Shown here one piece after another: positions 36,534-50,461 of a stretch of 64,000 bases of DNA. The stretch's first letter is position 1; every line of letters begins with the position of its first letter. Both the position numbers and the translations under genes were made by a program. This DNA is from Cavenderia fasciculata (Eukaryota > Evosea > Eumycetozoa > Acytosteliales > Cavenderiaceae): assembly GCF_000203815.1 (NCBI RefSeq), contig NW_004457642.1, positions 186,001-250,000 of the forward strand. The letters are read 5' to 3'. Under the pieces are notes generated by a model. That model ran no database searches. It saw nothing but the letters and a program-made list of their open reading frames with translations, and was not told where the DNA came from.

Positions 36534-39233
36534 TTAATTATTTATTCTATCCAATTTGTACTGCATATCATTATTGAATCGTTTGGCTGTATTTTTCTTT
36601 TTAATCAAGATAATCGATGCTACTCCGATGGCAACAGCACCTGCTACTCCAACTACGACACCAACAATGATTCTCCATGTATTCGATTTACTGTCACATC
36701 CACTGTCAGCACTCTTGTCGATTAATAATGGTGTGAAATCTGGATCGAGGATGCTTTCTGATGATTGTGGCATACTAATTCCAATTAATAGAGCTGATTG
36801 TTGATCATCTAATGAAGCTGTTTTGTTGACGATTGATGTTCTAGAGAATGTTGGTCTTCCATCAGATAATACATAATCGATAAATCTACCTGTGAATTGA
36901 ATATTATCTTTTACCACTCTAAGGTATTGGATGTTGTTGGATAGTTGATCGTAGCTGAGTGTATCAATATTAACATCTTGACAATCAAATTCGATTGATT
37001 GATCATTGTTGATGGTTGTTTTGAAGATGACTCTGAGTGTTGTCAAGAATGTGTTGAATGTCCAATTACTAATGTTGACTGATAGTTTGATTGAATTGGC
37101 ATCGATATGAAGCTGTTGTGAACCAAATTGGATATCTCTTGGTTGTTGTGAGAATGATATCGTTGCTGTTACTAGTGCTGTTGTTGTTATTGTATCACTG
37201 TTGTTGAGTTGATAGTTGACTGTTGTTGTTTGTGTTTGACTATCTATCAATATCGTTGAGATCCAACTGTTTGTTAATACTTGATTGATGATATTATCAT
37301 CAGTGTCTATTTCTTGAATGGCAATCATTTCAAATTGGAAATCAATTCCATCGATATCAAATGATGTTGTTGGTGATGTTGTATTGGGTGTTATAGTATG
37401 ATTGGTTGTCTTTGTCAAACAATTATCAATTGAACTATATCCAGTATCACATTTACATTTCCCATTGATACATTGACCGTGACCATAACAATTAAATGGA
37501 CATGTTAATTCACCACCACTGCCATCGCTATCTGACCCTGAACCTGATGACTGTGATGAAGGTTTAAAATAAATCCAATTATTTCCATTATTTGTTGAAT
37601 TATCAACAGTCAATCTGACCAAAGCCAAACCATCAGTTGGTTCACTGACCAATGTACAATTAATCAATGACTGTGATTTATATGTAGCTTGACAATCAGT
37701 ACTATTCAAAGTGATTGATACAATAGTTTGATTGAATGGTCCGAAATCACCATAGATACTGATCAATTTTCTATCATTTTCATCATACTCTCCCGAACTA
37801 AAAGTTGGATATTCTAAAAATAATAATATTAATATCTTATATTTTTTTTAATTAGTTTTTTTACTTATCTACATACTCTCTGAACATGTATCAGAATAAT
37901 AACCAGTATCACAAATACAATTTCCGTTTTGATTACAAGTTCCATGACCCGAACAACCAGTATCATTACATAAACTTTCAAGTGATGTTAAATCAACAAT
38001 TATTGGAGTTGACATGAAACCATCGACAGATATCGTAATATTTGTCTCACCACCTTGCCAATATTTTGTTTGATTACATTGAATATTTGTAAAACTTTTA
38101 AGTGTAACAATACAAATGGAAGGGTCACCATTAAAGTATATAATAGTTTGGTTCATAGGCCCATTACCATAATTACCAATGAAACCATATCTTGAACCAA
38201 CACTAATAATACTATCATAAAAATTCAATGAAACATCTGTTGGGTAGAATGCTATAATAGAAAAATGAATGGTTAATTAATTATTTAAAAACTAGTTGCT
38301 TTAAATATTATTATTATTGATAGTTACAAGAAATTGTGAGATACTCATGTACAATATAATAAGGGTTTGTAATTGTGTATTTTAAATTGTCACCTTGTTT
38401 AAAAGAATGTCCGGTAACGTTGCAATACAAATAATTACCCTTGCTTACCACACCAGTAATTAAACAATTGATATTATCATTTATAGTGATATTATGTTGG
38501 AGATAGGGATTGATCACTTCGACAAAGACATGAAACTGAACAATACCTGGTGGTATTTGCTCATAATATACACCCAAGTGAGCTGGTATTTTAATACCAA
38601 CTTCAAGTACAGTAAAGTTAAACTTGTACTCTGGGTAATGACCATCCATAACAAGCGTAATATTTCTTGGTGGTCCAACTTCTATCAAAGAGTCTGCAAA
38701 TCTAGATAGAAATAAAATTAACTTAATTAATCATATATATATACAACTTATGAGGAGATGTGATAAATACATCAATTGTTTGTTTGGTATTTCAGCAACT
38801 AAAAGGTATCGATTGTCAAAGGAACCATACCCAATGTTTGTGCCATACAGTGCAGCTTGTCCAAATACAGTGTATAACATGGTTGAATTAAATGTAATAT
38901 CTAAATAAATAAGAATAGATTAAAAAATATTAATATTATTCAATTTAAATTGTATTACAACAACAATAACATACTACATGTGAAACCTGGATCAAGAACT
39001 ATATCAGTTCTAACATAAAATCTATTATTTTGGTAACATTTAAAACATTCTGGTAGATCGGTAATCAATGGACACCCATCGATATACAATCTATTATTAC
39101 AAAATGATTCTGGTACGATGGTTGTTAATCCTGTATTAAATGATACATCCAATAAAATATTATTTGCATTTTGAAAGTTATTCCATGGAATAGCTCCTTG
39201 CAACTGATTTTTATCATATGTACTAATTGAAAA

Positions 39234-39280
<47 letters not shown>

Positions 39281-40879
39281 AGAAAATCTAAAATTATATT
39301 TAGAGATAGATAGGAGACACATACACGCTTTTCAAATTGTTAACTGGTATGTTTGGGAAAGCTACTAAATTTGTTTCAGAAACATCAATCAAGGCCAATG
39401 AATCGGGATACTTTGTTAATTGAAGTGAGCTCAAGGTAGACTGACTCAATTCTCTAAAATGATTCAAAAATAGAGTAAGTAATTATTTTTTAATATGATA
39501 ATATCTCTCTGATGATGATGATAGAGATGAGCAATGAACATACAATGATAGTAAATTTGTAAAATTGATCAATGGAGGTGAGAGAGTTGAATACCCAGAT
39601 GCAAAACTATAAACAAATTAAAATGATATTAATATTTTTTTTGATTTGAGATATTTATAATTGAATTAGATTAATAACATACAGTGAAATAAGGGATTGA
39701 GGATATAGTAGGTTTATATGGACCTCAACTTGAGATGCCACAGTACTTGAATGAAAAGAAAATAAAATAAATAATTAAAAGTTTGTTAAAAAAAAAATAT
39801 ATATATTTCTTCTTCTTCTTTTTCTTTTCTTTCTACAACATACAGTGAAGTAATACTTGACGCGTTACAATGAAGAGCCAATGGCTGACTTCCAAGAACT
39901 GGAGTAATGGTTAGAGTGGTCAGTGCTGGGAACGATTGATTGGTAAATGCAAATGTCTGGGGAATGGCCAACAATTTAGCATTGATGTTTAATTTTGTTA
40001 ATTTGGTATGAACAGGTGTACTTTGATCGACGATAAGAGCTCCAGTAATACCAAACGTGAGCTCGGTAATAGTCGGTCCAAAATTAAACACTAGGTATTG
40101 TTGAAACATGGCACCCTCAACAGAAAAGTAGCTCAACATTGGCAAACTACTCCAAAATCCAGATGGTAGTAATGTTACCTTTGGATCGGATCGTAAACTA
40201 AATAATACAAACACAGAAAAGTAATTAAACAATATATTAATATTTTAATCAAGAGTATACTTGCAACGATTGTAGATTGTAACATACCGGAGCCTTTGTA
40301 GTTTGGGCGAACTCCCCATGATTAAATCCAATATATTAATATCTGCCACGACAGCCTGCATAGCTATGATATCAAGTTCTTCCAACTCTGGGAAATTAAA
40401 TTGACTCAATCCTGAATTTGGGAGACCTGCAACAGCTGTTGTAGGGTATGAAAGCATCACTCTAAAGATAGATAAATAAATGAAATGTTAGTTTTAGTCC
40501 ATTTAATATGATAGATATAAATAAATATAGATACTTACATTTTAGTGATATGAGGAGTAGGTGTTCCTGTCGAACAAGTAAAGTACAATGAACTACAAAT
40601 AGATGTTTGATCTTGTCCAATATTGCAACTGTATTGTCTAATGATCCATATTGCAGAGTTTACTAAATATATGAAAAGAGATCGAGATGAGAGAAAAGTG
40701 ATGATTAGGGAGGGATACAGTAAATCGATCATTAAATATGATCCAACGTAATACATACATTCTGTAGTTGGTAATGATTGACATTCTACTACATGATTGA
40801 TATAATTATTACTACTGATAACAAATAATAGTAAAAGAACTATAAAAGGTCGACAACCAAATAAAGGCCGAACACCCAT
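36534..40879 (-). CDS. Array gene F: ComC-like membrane receptor, apparently intact
   Basis: Gene A plan. Start at 40879 (MGVRPLFGCRP, signal segment FIVLLLLFVISS, then ECQSLPTTEC) is favoured over an in-frame Met at 40930 because that one would add a lysine run coded by a poly-A tract. G begins with the related MGVHLLF. Leucine-rich exons about 38970-40460, beta-rich exon about 38328-38700, TIG1/EGF1 about 37878-38260, last exon 36534 to about 37814. EGF2, supersandwich-like domain and helix are intact; the tail is KKKNTAKRFNNDMQYKLDRINN, almost that of gene A. N-terminal half close to G (IPESFCNNRLYIDGCPLITD identical apart from the first residues), so F and G are a recent pair whose 3' ends differ. 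Confidence 0.83.
39231..39281. repeat. (AAAT)n microsatellite in an intron of gene F
   Basis: About 12 uninterrupted AAAT units directly after a splice acceptor region; a simple length-variable intron tract. Confidence 0.9.
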
Positions 40880-41151
40880 CAGATGATTCTTCTTTTTTTT
40901 TTTTTTTTTTTTTTGAACAACCCAAAACAATTAATTGTTTTGTTATTTATTTGTTTGTATATAAATCTATTGATGGATGATACTATTGATCAATAGTTCG
41001 GACAACCCAATTGGGTTCGGGGATTAATATTAATAATTGGACAACCCATCTTATTTCGGGATTCATTAAATAGATAGATTCCGATGCGGAATCCTCCAAA
41101 ATATCAAAGATCCCAAAACTATCGACCCCGACAATCGGATATTATTCTTTT

Positions 41152-44100
41152 TTAGTTCATTCTAGCGAGTTTATGTTGCATATCTGCATTGTATCTTTTA
41201 GCCACCCTTTTCTTTTGAACCAAAATAATGGATGCCACTGCAATGGCAACAACACCGAATACTCCGACTACGACTCCAACGACGATCCTCCACGTATTTG
41301 ATTTACTGTCACATCCACTATCGCTGCTCTTGTCGATTAATAATGGTGTGAAATCTGGATCGATGATGCTTTCTGATGATTGGGGCATACTAATTCCAAT
41401 TAGCAGAGTTGATTGTTGATCATTTGATGACGAGGCAGTTTTGTTGACGATTGATGTTCTAGAGAATGTTGGTCTTCCATCTGATAATACATAATCGATA
41501 AATCTACCTGTGAATTGAATATTATCTTTCACAACTCGTAGATATTGAATAGAGTTGGATAGTTGATCGTAGCTGAGTGTATCAATATTAACATCTTGAC
41601 AATCAAATTCGATTGATTGGTCATTGTTGATGGTTGTTTTGAAGATGACTCTGAGTGTTGTCAAGAATGTATTGAATGTCCAATTACTAATGTTGACTGA
41701 TAGTTTGATTCAGTTGGCATCGATGTGAAGTAGTTGTGAACCAAATTGAATATCTCTTGGTTGTTGTGAGAATGATATCGTTGCTGTTACAAGTGCTGTT
41801 GTATCACTGTTGTTGAGTTGATAGTTGACTGTGGTTGTTTGTGTTTGATTGTTAACAATTATCGTTGAATTCCAACTGTTTGTCAATACTTCGTTGATGA
41901 TATTATCATCAGTGTCTATTTCTTGAATGGCAATCATTTCAAATTGGAAATCAATTCCATCGATATCAAATGATGTTGTTGGTGATGTTGTATTGGGTGT
42001 GTTTGTGTGATTGCTTGTCTTTGTCAAACAATTATCAATCGAACTGTAACCTGGTTGACACTGACATTTCCCATTGATACATTGACCATGACCATAACAA
42101 TTAAATGGACATGTTAATTCATTACTATCTGATCCTGAATCCGACCCTGAACCTGATCCCTGTGACGAAGGTTTAAAATAAATCCAATTATTTCCATTAT
42201 TTGTTGAATTATCAACAGTCAATCTGACCAATGCCAAACCATCAGTTGGGGTTCACTGACCAATGTACAATTAATCAATGACTGTGATTTATATGTAACT
42301 TGACAATCAGTATTATTCAAAGTGATTGATACAGTAGTTTGATTGAATGGTCCGAAATCACCATAGATACTGATCAATTTTCTATCATTTAAATCATAAG
42401 ATCCTGATCTAAAAGTTGGATATTCTAAAAATAATAATAATAATAATGATATTAATATTTAGAATTATTTTTAATTTAATTTTTTAATTATCTATACATA
42501 CTCTGTAAACATTTATCAGAATAATAACCAGTATCACAAACACAAGTTCCATTAATATCACAAGATCCATGACCCGAACAACCAGTATCATTACATAAAC
42601 TTTGAATTGTTTTCAAATCAACCATAATAGGGTTGGCTGTGAAACCATCAACTGATATTGTAATATTTGTCTCACCACCCTGCCAAAATTTTGTTTGGTC
42701 ACATTGAATATTTGATTGATTTTTAAATGTAACATTACAAATGGAAGGGTCCCCATTAAAGTATATAATAGTTTGGTCCATGGGTCCTGTACCATATTTA
42801 CCCGAGAAATTATATGTTGAACCAACACTTATAATACTATCTCTTGTATCCAATACAACATCTGCTGGATAGAATACTAAAAGATTAAAAATGAATAGAT
42901 AAATAATTAATATTAATTCTTTAATTAATATTAATGAATAGATAAATAATTAATATTAATTCTTTAATTAATATAGAGTGATAAATCTAATTACCTTGGT
43001 AAACTATGATATCCTGTTGAAATGTGTAATAAGGATTTGATATTGTGTATTTCAAAGTGTCACCTTGTTTGAATGAATGTCCTGAAATATTACAATACAA
43101 ATACCCATCTACTATCAAACCGGTGATTACACAATCGATATTATCGTTGATACTGATGGTATGGTCGAGATAGGGATTCATAGTCGCCAAAGACTTCAAT
43201 TGAACAACCTGCGTTGGCAGTTGTACAAAAGTTGTCTGCGTTATTGAAATGCCAATCTCCAGTACTGTGATGTTATACTTGTATTCAGGGTAATTACCAT
43301 CCATAACAAGCGTAATATTTCTTGGTGGTCCAGTTTCTAGTTGATTGTCATAGAACCTAACCAAAAATAAATAATTAATAAATTAATTAAGAAATAAGAG
43401 AAAGCAAGAGGTGTGATGATAAATACCTTAGTTTTTTGTTTGGTATTTCAGGAGTTAAAAGGTATCGATTGTTTACATAATATCCATAACCCAGATTTGT
43501 TCCAAACAAGGTACCGTATCCCAATACAGTGTATAACATGGTTGAATTAAATGTAATATCTTTTTTAGATTAAAATAGAAAAATATTAATAAATATTTAA
43601 TATTATTTAAATTTGCATTTGTATTACAACAACAATAACATACTACATGTGAAACCTGGATCAAGAACTATATCAGTTCTAACATAAAATCTATTATTTT
43701 GGTAACATTTAAAACATTCTGGTAGATCGGTAATCAATGGACACCCATCGATATACAATCTATTATTACAAAATGATTCCGGTACGATGGTTGCTAATCC
43801 TGTATTAAATGATACATCCAATAAAATATTATTTGCATTTTGAAAGTTATTCCATGGAACAGATTCTATCTGATTATGATCCAGTGTTCTTAAAAATAAA
43901 ATAATAAATAAATAAATACTCAATTATATTTAATCGGTTATCGATAGATAGATAGGTCTGGCACATACATGCTTTTCAAATTTCTAATTGGTATATTTGG
44001 GATAGCTGCTAAATTTGTACTAGTAACTTGGATTGCAGAAAAATACTCGGGATATTCTGTGAATGGAAGTGAGCTCAAGGTGGACTGACTCAATGCTCTA

Positions 44101-45521
44101 AATTGAATTTGATTAGTAACCTACTTGTGTCTTTTGTATCTGTCTCTTTAAACATACAATAATGATAATTTTGTAAATTGATCCAATGAAGGTAATAGAG
44201 TTGAGAACCCTGATGCCATGCTATAATTATAACAACCAATTAAAAAATAAGATATCTTTTTAATATTTTGATTTATCAAATAATAATAATAATAATAAAG
44301 TTGTCATTGGGTTACATACAGTGTCATAACGGATTGAGGATATTCAATGTATAAATGAACTTCACTTTGTGATGTTACAACACTTTACGTTTTACAAAAA
44401 AAAAAATCTATTAGAATTATTTCTTCTTTTTCTTTTCTTCTTCCTTTTTCTTATTTTAAATAACTTACAGTGTGTGCATGGTTGATGCGTTACAATACAC
44501 TATTAATGACATACTATTACTTTGGGGAGAAATGGAGAGTGATGTCAGTGCTGGGAACGATTGGTTTGTAAATGTGATTGATTGGGGAACCAACAATTTG
44601 ACATTGATGTTTAATGATGCCAAGTTGGTATGGACAGGTGTACTTTGGTCAATGATAAGAGCTCCTACAATAGCAAACTTGAGGTCGGTAACAGTAGGTC
44701 CGAAATCAAACACAATGTCATGTTGAAAATAAACATTTTCAACAAGAAATGATTTTAACATTGGTAAACTATACCCAAGCCCAGATGGAAGTGATGTTAT
44801 CGATGTATCGGATCGTAAACTATACAATATAGGATGGAATGATTAATAAGCTTGAACCATATCTTGACTTGACTTTATAAACTTACAACAGCTTTTGAAG
44901 TTTGGGAGCGCTACCCTTGATTAAATCCAATATATTAAGAGATGGTGATATGGGAGCCTGCACAGCAATGATATCGATCTCTACCAACTCTGGGAAATCA
45001 AATTGATTCAATCCTGCATTGGGTAAGAGACCAGTAGTCGTTGTAGGGTATGAAAGCATAACTCTGATTAAAAATTAATTTTTAAATGTAAGATATTGTT
45101 AGTTAGTTTGTATCAATGCATTGATTCTGTTACAGTATTCAGCCAGACCCTATATAATTTTAGTCTATACATACATTTTAATAATATGAGGAGTAGGTGA
45201 TGCAGCTGAACAAACAAAGTACAATGAACTACAAATAGATGTTTGATCTTGTGGTAGATCACTACCGTATTGTCTAATGATCCATATTGCAGAGTTTACT
45301 AGTAAAATAAAATGTAATCATCAGATGATAGAGATAAAAAGTTAGTATACATGTAACAATTAAAACAAATACTCTTCAAACTTTGTATACATATACATAC
45401 ATTCTGTCGTTGGTAATGATTGACTTAATGCTACATGATTATTACTACTACTAATACTGATAACGAACAATAGCAAAAGCACTGTGAACCATCGACTAAA
45501 AAATAAAAGGTGAACACCCAT
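41152..45521 (-). pseudogene. Array gene G: ComC-like receptor with a frameshift and an in-frame TGA
   Basis: N-terminal exons look normal: start at 45521 (MGVHLLF, signal segment FTVLLLLFVISI, then SQSLPTTEC), leucine-rich exons about 43640-45060, beta-rich exon about 42994-43370, TIG1/EGF1 about 42502-42880. In the last exon two extra G at about 42247-42250 (TTGGGGTTC for TTGGTTC) shift the frame in TIG-like 2. A TGA at 41710-41712 replaces Ser in the conserved DANSIKLSV segment. Downstream of the TGA the frame stays open to the membrane helix and tail (QKKRVAKRYN). The same TGA is present in gene H. Probably a recent pseudogene; a truncated, secreted product ending in TIG2 is possible. EGF2 has the variant CQCQPGYSS shared with K. 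Confidence 0.75.
42891..42973. repeat. 43-base tandem duplication in an intron of gene G
   Basis: The segment beginning ATGAATAGATAAATAATTAA at 42891 is repeated from 42934 with almost no change. It lies in the intron between the TIG1 and beta-rich exons. Confidence 0.85.
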
Positions 45522-45794
45522 CAGATTATTCTTTTTTTTTTAATTGTACAAATCGATCCTCCCCATTATCTAAGGTAGGTTGATTAAGGAAGGTATAATT
45601 AATTAATTAATTAATTAATTAATGAAATAATCGATTTATTCGTTAATCGGTATCTATCTGGAAATATCTACTTGGGGGTTATAATATAAAATTGAATCAA
45701 TAAAATATCTTACAATCGACAAAATAATCAAGCTAAAAGTCTATATATAGTCAAGATATTATATTAATATTATTAAAAGAAGAAGTTTTTATTA

Positions 45795-48700
45795 TTACTC
45801 ATCCATTCGAGAGAGTTTATGTTGAATATTCTTATTGAATTGTAGAATCATTCTTTTCTTTTTAATCAATATAATAGATGCCACTGCAATGGCAACAGCA
45901 CCAACAACTCCAACAACAACACCAACAATGATTCTCCATGTATTGGATTTGATACATCCACTGTCATTACTCTTGTCGATTAATAATGGTGTGAAATCTG
46001 GATCGAGGATGCTTTCTGATGATTGTGGCATACTAATTCCAATTAATAGAGTTGATTGTTGATCATTTGATGACGAGGCAGTTTTGTTGACAATCGATGT
46101 CTTGGAGAAAGTTGGTCTTCCATCAGATAATACATAATCGATAAATCTACCTGTGAATTGAATATTATCTTTCACAACTCGAAGATATTGAATACTTTCT
46201 GACAATTGTTCATACGTCAATGTATCAATATTAACATCTTGACAATCAAATTCGATTGATTGGTCATTGTTGATGGTTGTTTTGAAGATGACTCTGAGTG
46301 TTGTCAAGAATGTGTTGAATGTCCAATTACTAATGTTGACTGATAGTTTGATTCAGTTGGCATCGATGTGAAGTAGTTGTGAACCAAATTGAATATCTCT
46401 TGGTTGTTGTGAGAATGATATCGTTGCTGTTACAAGTGCTGTTGTATCACTGTTGTTGAGTTGATAGTTGACTGTTGTTGCTTGTGTTCGATTGTTAACA
46501 ATTATCGTTGAATTCCAATTGTTTGTCAATACTTCATTAACAATATTATCATCAGTATCTATTTCTTGAATGGCAATCATTTCAAATTGGAAATCAATTC
46601 CATCGATATCAAATGATGTTGTTGGTGATGTTGTATTGGGTGTTACTGTATGATTGGTTGTTTTTGTCAAACAATTATCAATTGAACTGTATCCAGTATC
46701 ACATTTACATTTCCCATTGATACATTGACCATGACCATAACAATTAAATGGACATGTTAATTCATTACTATCTGATCCTGAATCCGACCCTGAACCTGAT
46801 CCCTGCGATGAAGGTTTAAAATAAATCCAATTATTTCCATTATTTGTTGAATTATCAACAGTCAATTTGACCAAAGCCAAACCATCAGTTGGTTCACTGA
46901 CCAATGTACAATTAATCAATGTTTGTGATTTATATGTAGCTTGACAAACGGTACTATTCAAAGTGATTGATACTGCTAACTGATTGAATGGTCCGAAATC
47001 ACCATAGATACTGATCAATTTTCTATCATTTAAATCATATTCTCCTGATTTAAAAGTAGGATATTCTAAAAAATAATAATTAATTAATTTAATTTTTTAA
47101 TTTAATTTTTTTTAATTCTCTATACATACTCTCTGAACATATAACAGAATAATAACCAGTATCACAAAAACAAGTACCATTTTGATTACATAATCCATGA
47201 CCCGAACAACCAGTATTAAGACATTCACTTTGTGGTATTGTCAAATTGGCAAAGATAACATTTGAAGTGAAACCATAAATTGATACGGTGATAGCCTGCA
47301 TTCCAGATGTCAATGTTTTGGTTTGGACACATTCAACTCTTGTATCATTATACAGAGTGACCCTACAAGCAGATGTATCACCATTAAATGATACAACAAC
47401 ATCTGACATTGTTACAACTCCAAATTGACCATTAAACCCATATCTTGTACCGATGATACTAACATTATCCAAAATGTGCAACTCGACATTTGATGGAAAA
47501 AAAGTCTATTAGATAACATAAAAAAAATGATTAGAAATTAGTTTACAATGATTCAATTGATATATATATATGTATTAATGAGATAGTTACATGGAATGAT
47601 CATATAACGATCAACAGAAGTGTAATGAGCATTTGAAATAGTGTATGTAACATTTTGACCTGGAGAAAATGAGTGGCCAGTGGTATTGCAAAATAATAGA
47701 GAAAAGGGTGCCACAGTACTTGAAATGACACAATCAATGTCATGATTGATTTTGATGGTGTGTGCGAGTGATGGATTGATTAGATTTGGAAAAGAAATAA
47801 ATCTACAAGTCTGATTGGGAAATTGACCAGCGAGTCCCACGGAATCTGTCTGTATTATAATGCCAACTTCTAGTACTGTAAAGTCGTACTTGTACTCTGG
47901 GTAATTGTTATTCAAAGTGAGTGAGACTGTTCTTGCAGGTCCAGATTGTTTCAACATATCATAGTACCTGTTCACAAAAAACAAATGTCTTAGTTGGCAC
48001 AAAAAGAAGAAGAGGAATGACGTGCACGTGAGAATCGTGTCAGATAAACATACCTTAAATGACTGTTTGGAATGATTGCATTCAAAAAACTCGTGCTATC
48101 GAGATTACCGTAACCGATATTAACACCAAACAGATCACCAAATCCACCTACAGTTAGAATAGTGTCATTATAAAATGAGATGGCTGGTAAAAATAGAAAT
48201 AGAAATAGAAATAGAAAAATGGTTAGCTTCTATATTAATATTCTATATTGATATACAACATACGACAAATGAAACTTGGATCAAGAGGAATACTAGTTCT
48301 AAAAACCAATGGATCTTTTTGGTAGCATTTTAAACAGTCTGGTACATTGGTAATGTTGGGACATCCCTCGATAAACAACCTGTTTTTACAAAATGACTGT
48401 GGAACGGTGGTAGTAACTAGTGTTGGGTTGAGTCTTACATCGAGAAGAATGTTTGGTTGTCCGGCGACCAGATTGTTCCAAGGAATATCCTGTAACTTGT
48501 TATCTCGGAAATAACTAAACAACATGTTAATGAGTGTTTCTTTTTTTTTCGCTCGATAGACTAATATTGTACATACAAGAATTGCACATTATTAGTTGGA
48601 ATGTTTGGGAATGTGGTCAAATTGCCAGAGGTGAATGAAATTGATTGCAGGGAATCAGGATACTCTGTAAGTGGAGACTCTGTAAAATTATTCATGTTCA

Positions 48701-50138
48701 GCTGGCTATTATAATTGATTGTTTGTTTATATTAGTCCTTTCATGAGTCAAAAGAATAAGATACCTCTCCCGAGCCATAGTGTACTTACAGATTTCTGAT
48801 ATTAAAAAAGCTGTTGAGTGGAGGTGATATTGTTTCGAATGTCCCTGTTACGACCCTTTGTTTTAAATAATTAAAAGGAATTTTAAATATTAATAAATTA
48901 ATATTCTCTTTCTTTCTTTCTTTCTTTTTACATACAAAGTATTGATAGATTCTGGATAATTAAAGAACAAGCTGCTCTTGATATTGTCTTGGAGGGGTAA
49001 ATAAACACTATAGGATTGATAGATAGATTATATGTTAACACATCATGATGATATAAATATTTGTATATATATATATATACAGGCCGGTACTTACAATTGG
49101 AATGGTTTGGCATCCATCGTTAATGAAAAGGGATGATGATCAGTGGCATAATTAGTCACTACCTCTGTACTAGATGTTTGCAACACTGGGAAGGATTGGT
49201 GTGGGATTGTTAAGGCCAATTGGGTACTTGGCAATCGCAATTGAAGATTAAGTGTGTTCAGCATGGTATGAACGATGCTTGGATCAAACGACACATAACC
49301 ATTAACAGGAATCCTTACCTGTTCAATGACAGGTCCAAAGTTAAATGGTACCATGTCTTGTATGAGATAAGTTCCTTGGATCGTCAAAAATTTTAAAGAT
49401 GGTAATCCGATTGTATATCCCTCTGGGATTAAAGTGACAGATGCATCTGATGTAATTCTAATTTAGCAAAGAGTTAAATAAATAAAAGAATAAGGTTAAT
49501 TAATTTGAATATAGATAATCTCTCGAGTTAAGTATACTCTAACTTACGTGATTTTACTAATGACAGGCATATTAATATTATTGATGAAAGTTAGAATGTT
49601 TTTACTACCCAACTTTACCAATTGTAAAGCCCTAATTTGTATCTCTGCCATCTCTGGGAAATCAAATGCAATCAATGAGGGATCAGGTAACAAACCAGTA
49701 GTCGTTGTATCGTATGTAAACATGTCACTTTTACAAAAAGAGGGATTGTTAGAATTCATTTTCACATCTAAACTCTTTGACTAGTAGATAGATAGATATT
49801 CAACAACATACATTTTAGTGATATGACGAGTAGGTGTTCCCGCCGTTGAACATATAAAGTTACCTGAACTACAAATAGCTGCTTCATTCTCTTGAATCGT
49901 ACTACTGTATTGTCTAATGATCCATATTGCTGAGTTTACTAAATGTGCATTCAATGAAATGATTGAGTAAATAAATAAAGATAACAACAACATTTTGGTT
50001 GATTCATTTAACTAAATGAATGATATACATACACTCTGTCGTTGACAATTGACATTCTACTACATGATTACTGTTAAAAATAAATAATACTAGTATTAAT
50101 ACTAAAATCCTCAAACAAATGAATGATGTTAGATTCCT
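45795..50138 (-). pseudogene. Array gene H: ComC-like receptor lacking a start codon and with an in-frame TGA
   Basis: Exon plan as in A. The first exon aligns with that of I, but the ATG position of I (MKQTSF) reads AGG here (50136-50138), and no other in-frame ATG lies upstream before the A-rich tract. The signal segment (ILVLILVLFIF, ECQLSTTEC) is otherwise preserved. Leucine-rich exons about 48260-49730, beta-rich exon about 47590-47970, TIG1/EGF1 about 47130-47510. The last exon has TGA at 46353-46355 in DANSIKLSV, identical in context to G, then an open frame to the helix and tail KKKRMILQFN. The N-terminal half is closest to I while the nonsense codon is shared with G, so H is mosaic. 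Confidence 0.75.
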
Positions 50139-50290
50139 TTCAACACATATGTAGCTTTTTTTTTTTTTTGGATGTATATTAATCTTTTTTTTCTATTTAT
50201 TTATTTTTGATTACTTGTTAACAATCAAGCAATAAAGTGATGGACAGGATCCAGCCACGAGAAGGACGAGGGTGTGTTTATAATACTATC

Positions 50291-50331
50291 TAAGATATCT
50301 TAGACATAAATCTTGATTCTTTAACCAGTCC
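50291..50331. promoter_or_regulatory. Candidate promoter element upstream of gene H
   Basis: A 12-base palindrome TAAGATATCTTA (50291-50302) is followed by AAATCTTGATT and TTTAACCAG (to 50331), about 150-190 bases above the H coding start. The TCTTGATT...TTTAAACCAGG order recurs upstream of I and J. No transcription factor can be assigned from sequence. The rest of 50139-50461 is A/T-rich spacer. Confidence 0.4.
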
Positions 50332-50461
50332 TCAACGTACGATCTGGGGCAATTGTCCCAATATGCCACAAGGGCTGTAATTACTAGATACTACAAATAA
50401 ATCAAGATATTTATTTCTTTTTTAAAGATTGTATTTTTAACGGAGTGTTCAATTTCTTTAT

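Noticed and set aside
41710-41712. Selenocysteine at the shared TGA of G and H
   Set aside because: The aligned residue is Ser in all siblings, not Cys, and no selenoprotein function or 3' element is suggested. Nonsense with exchange is simpler.
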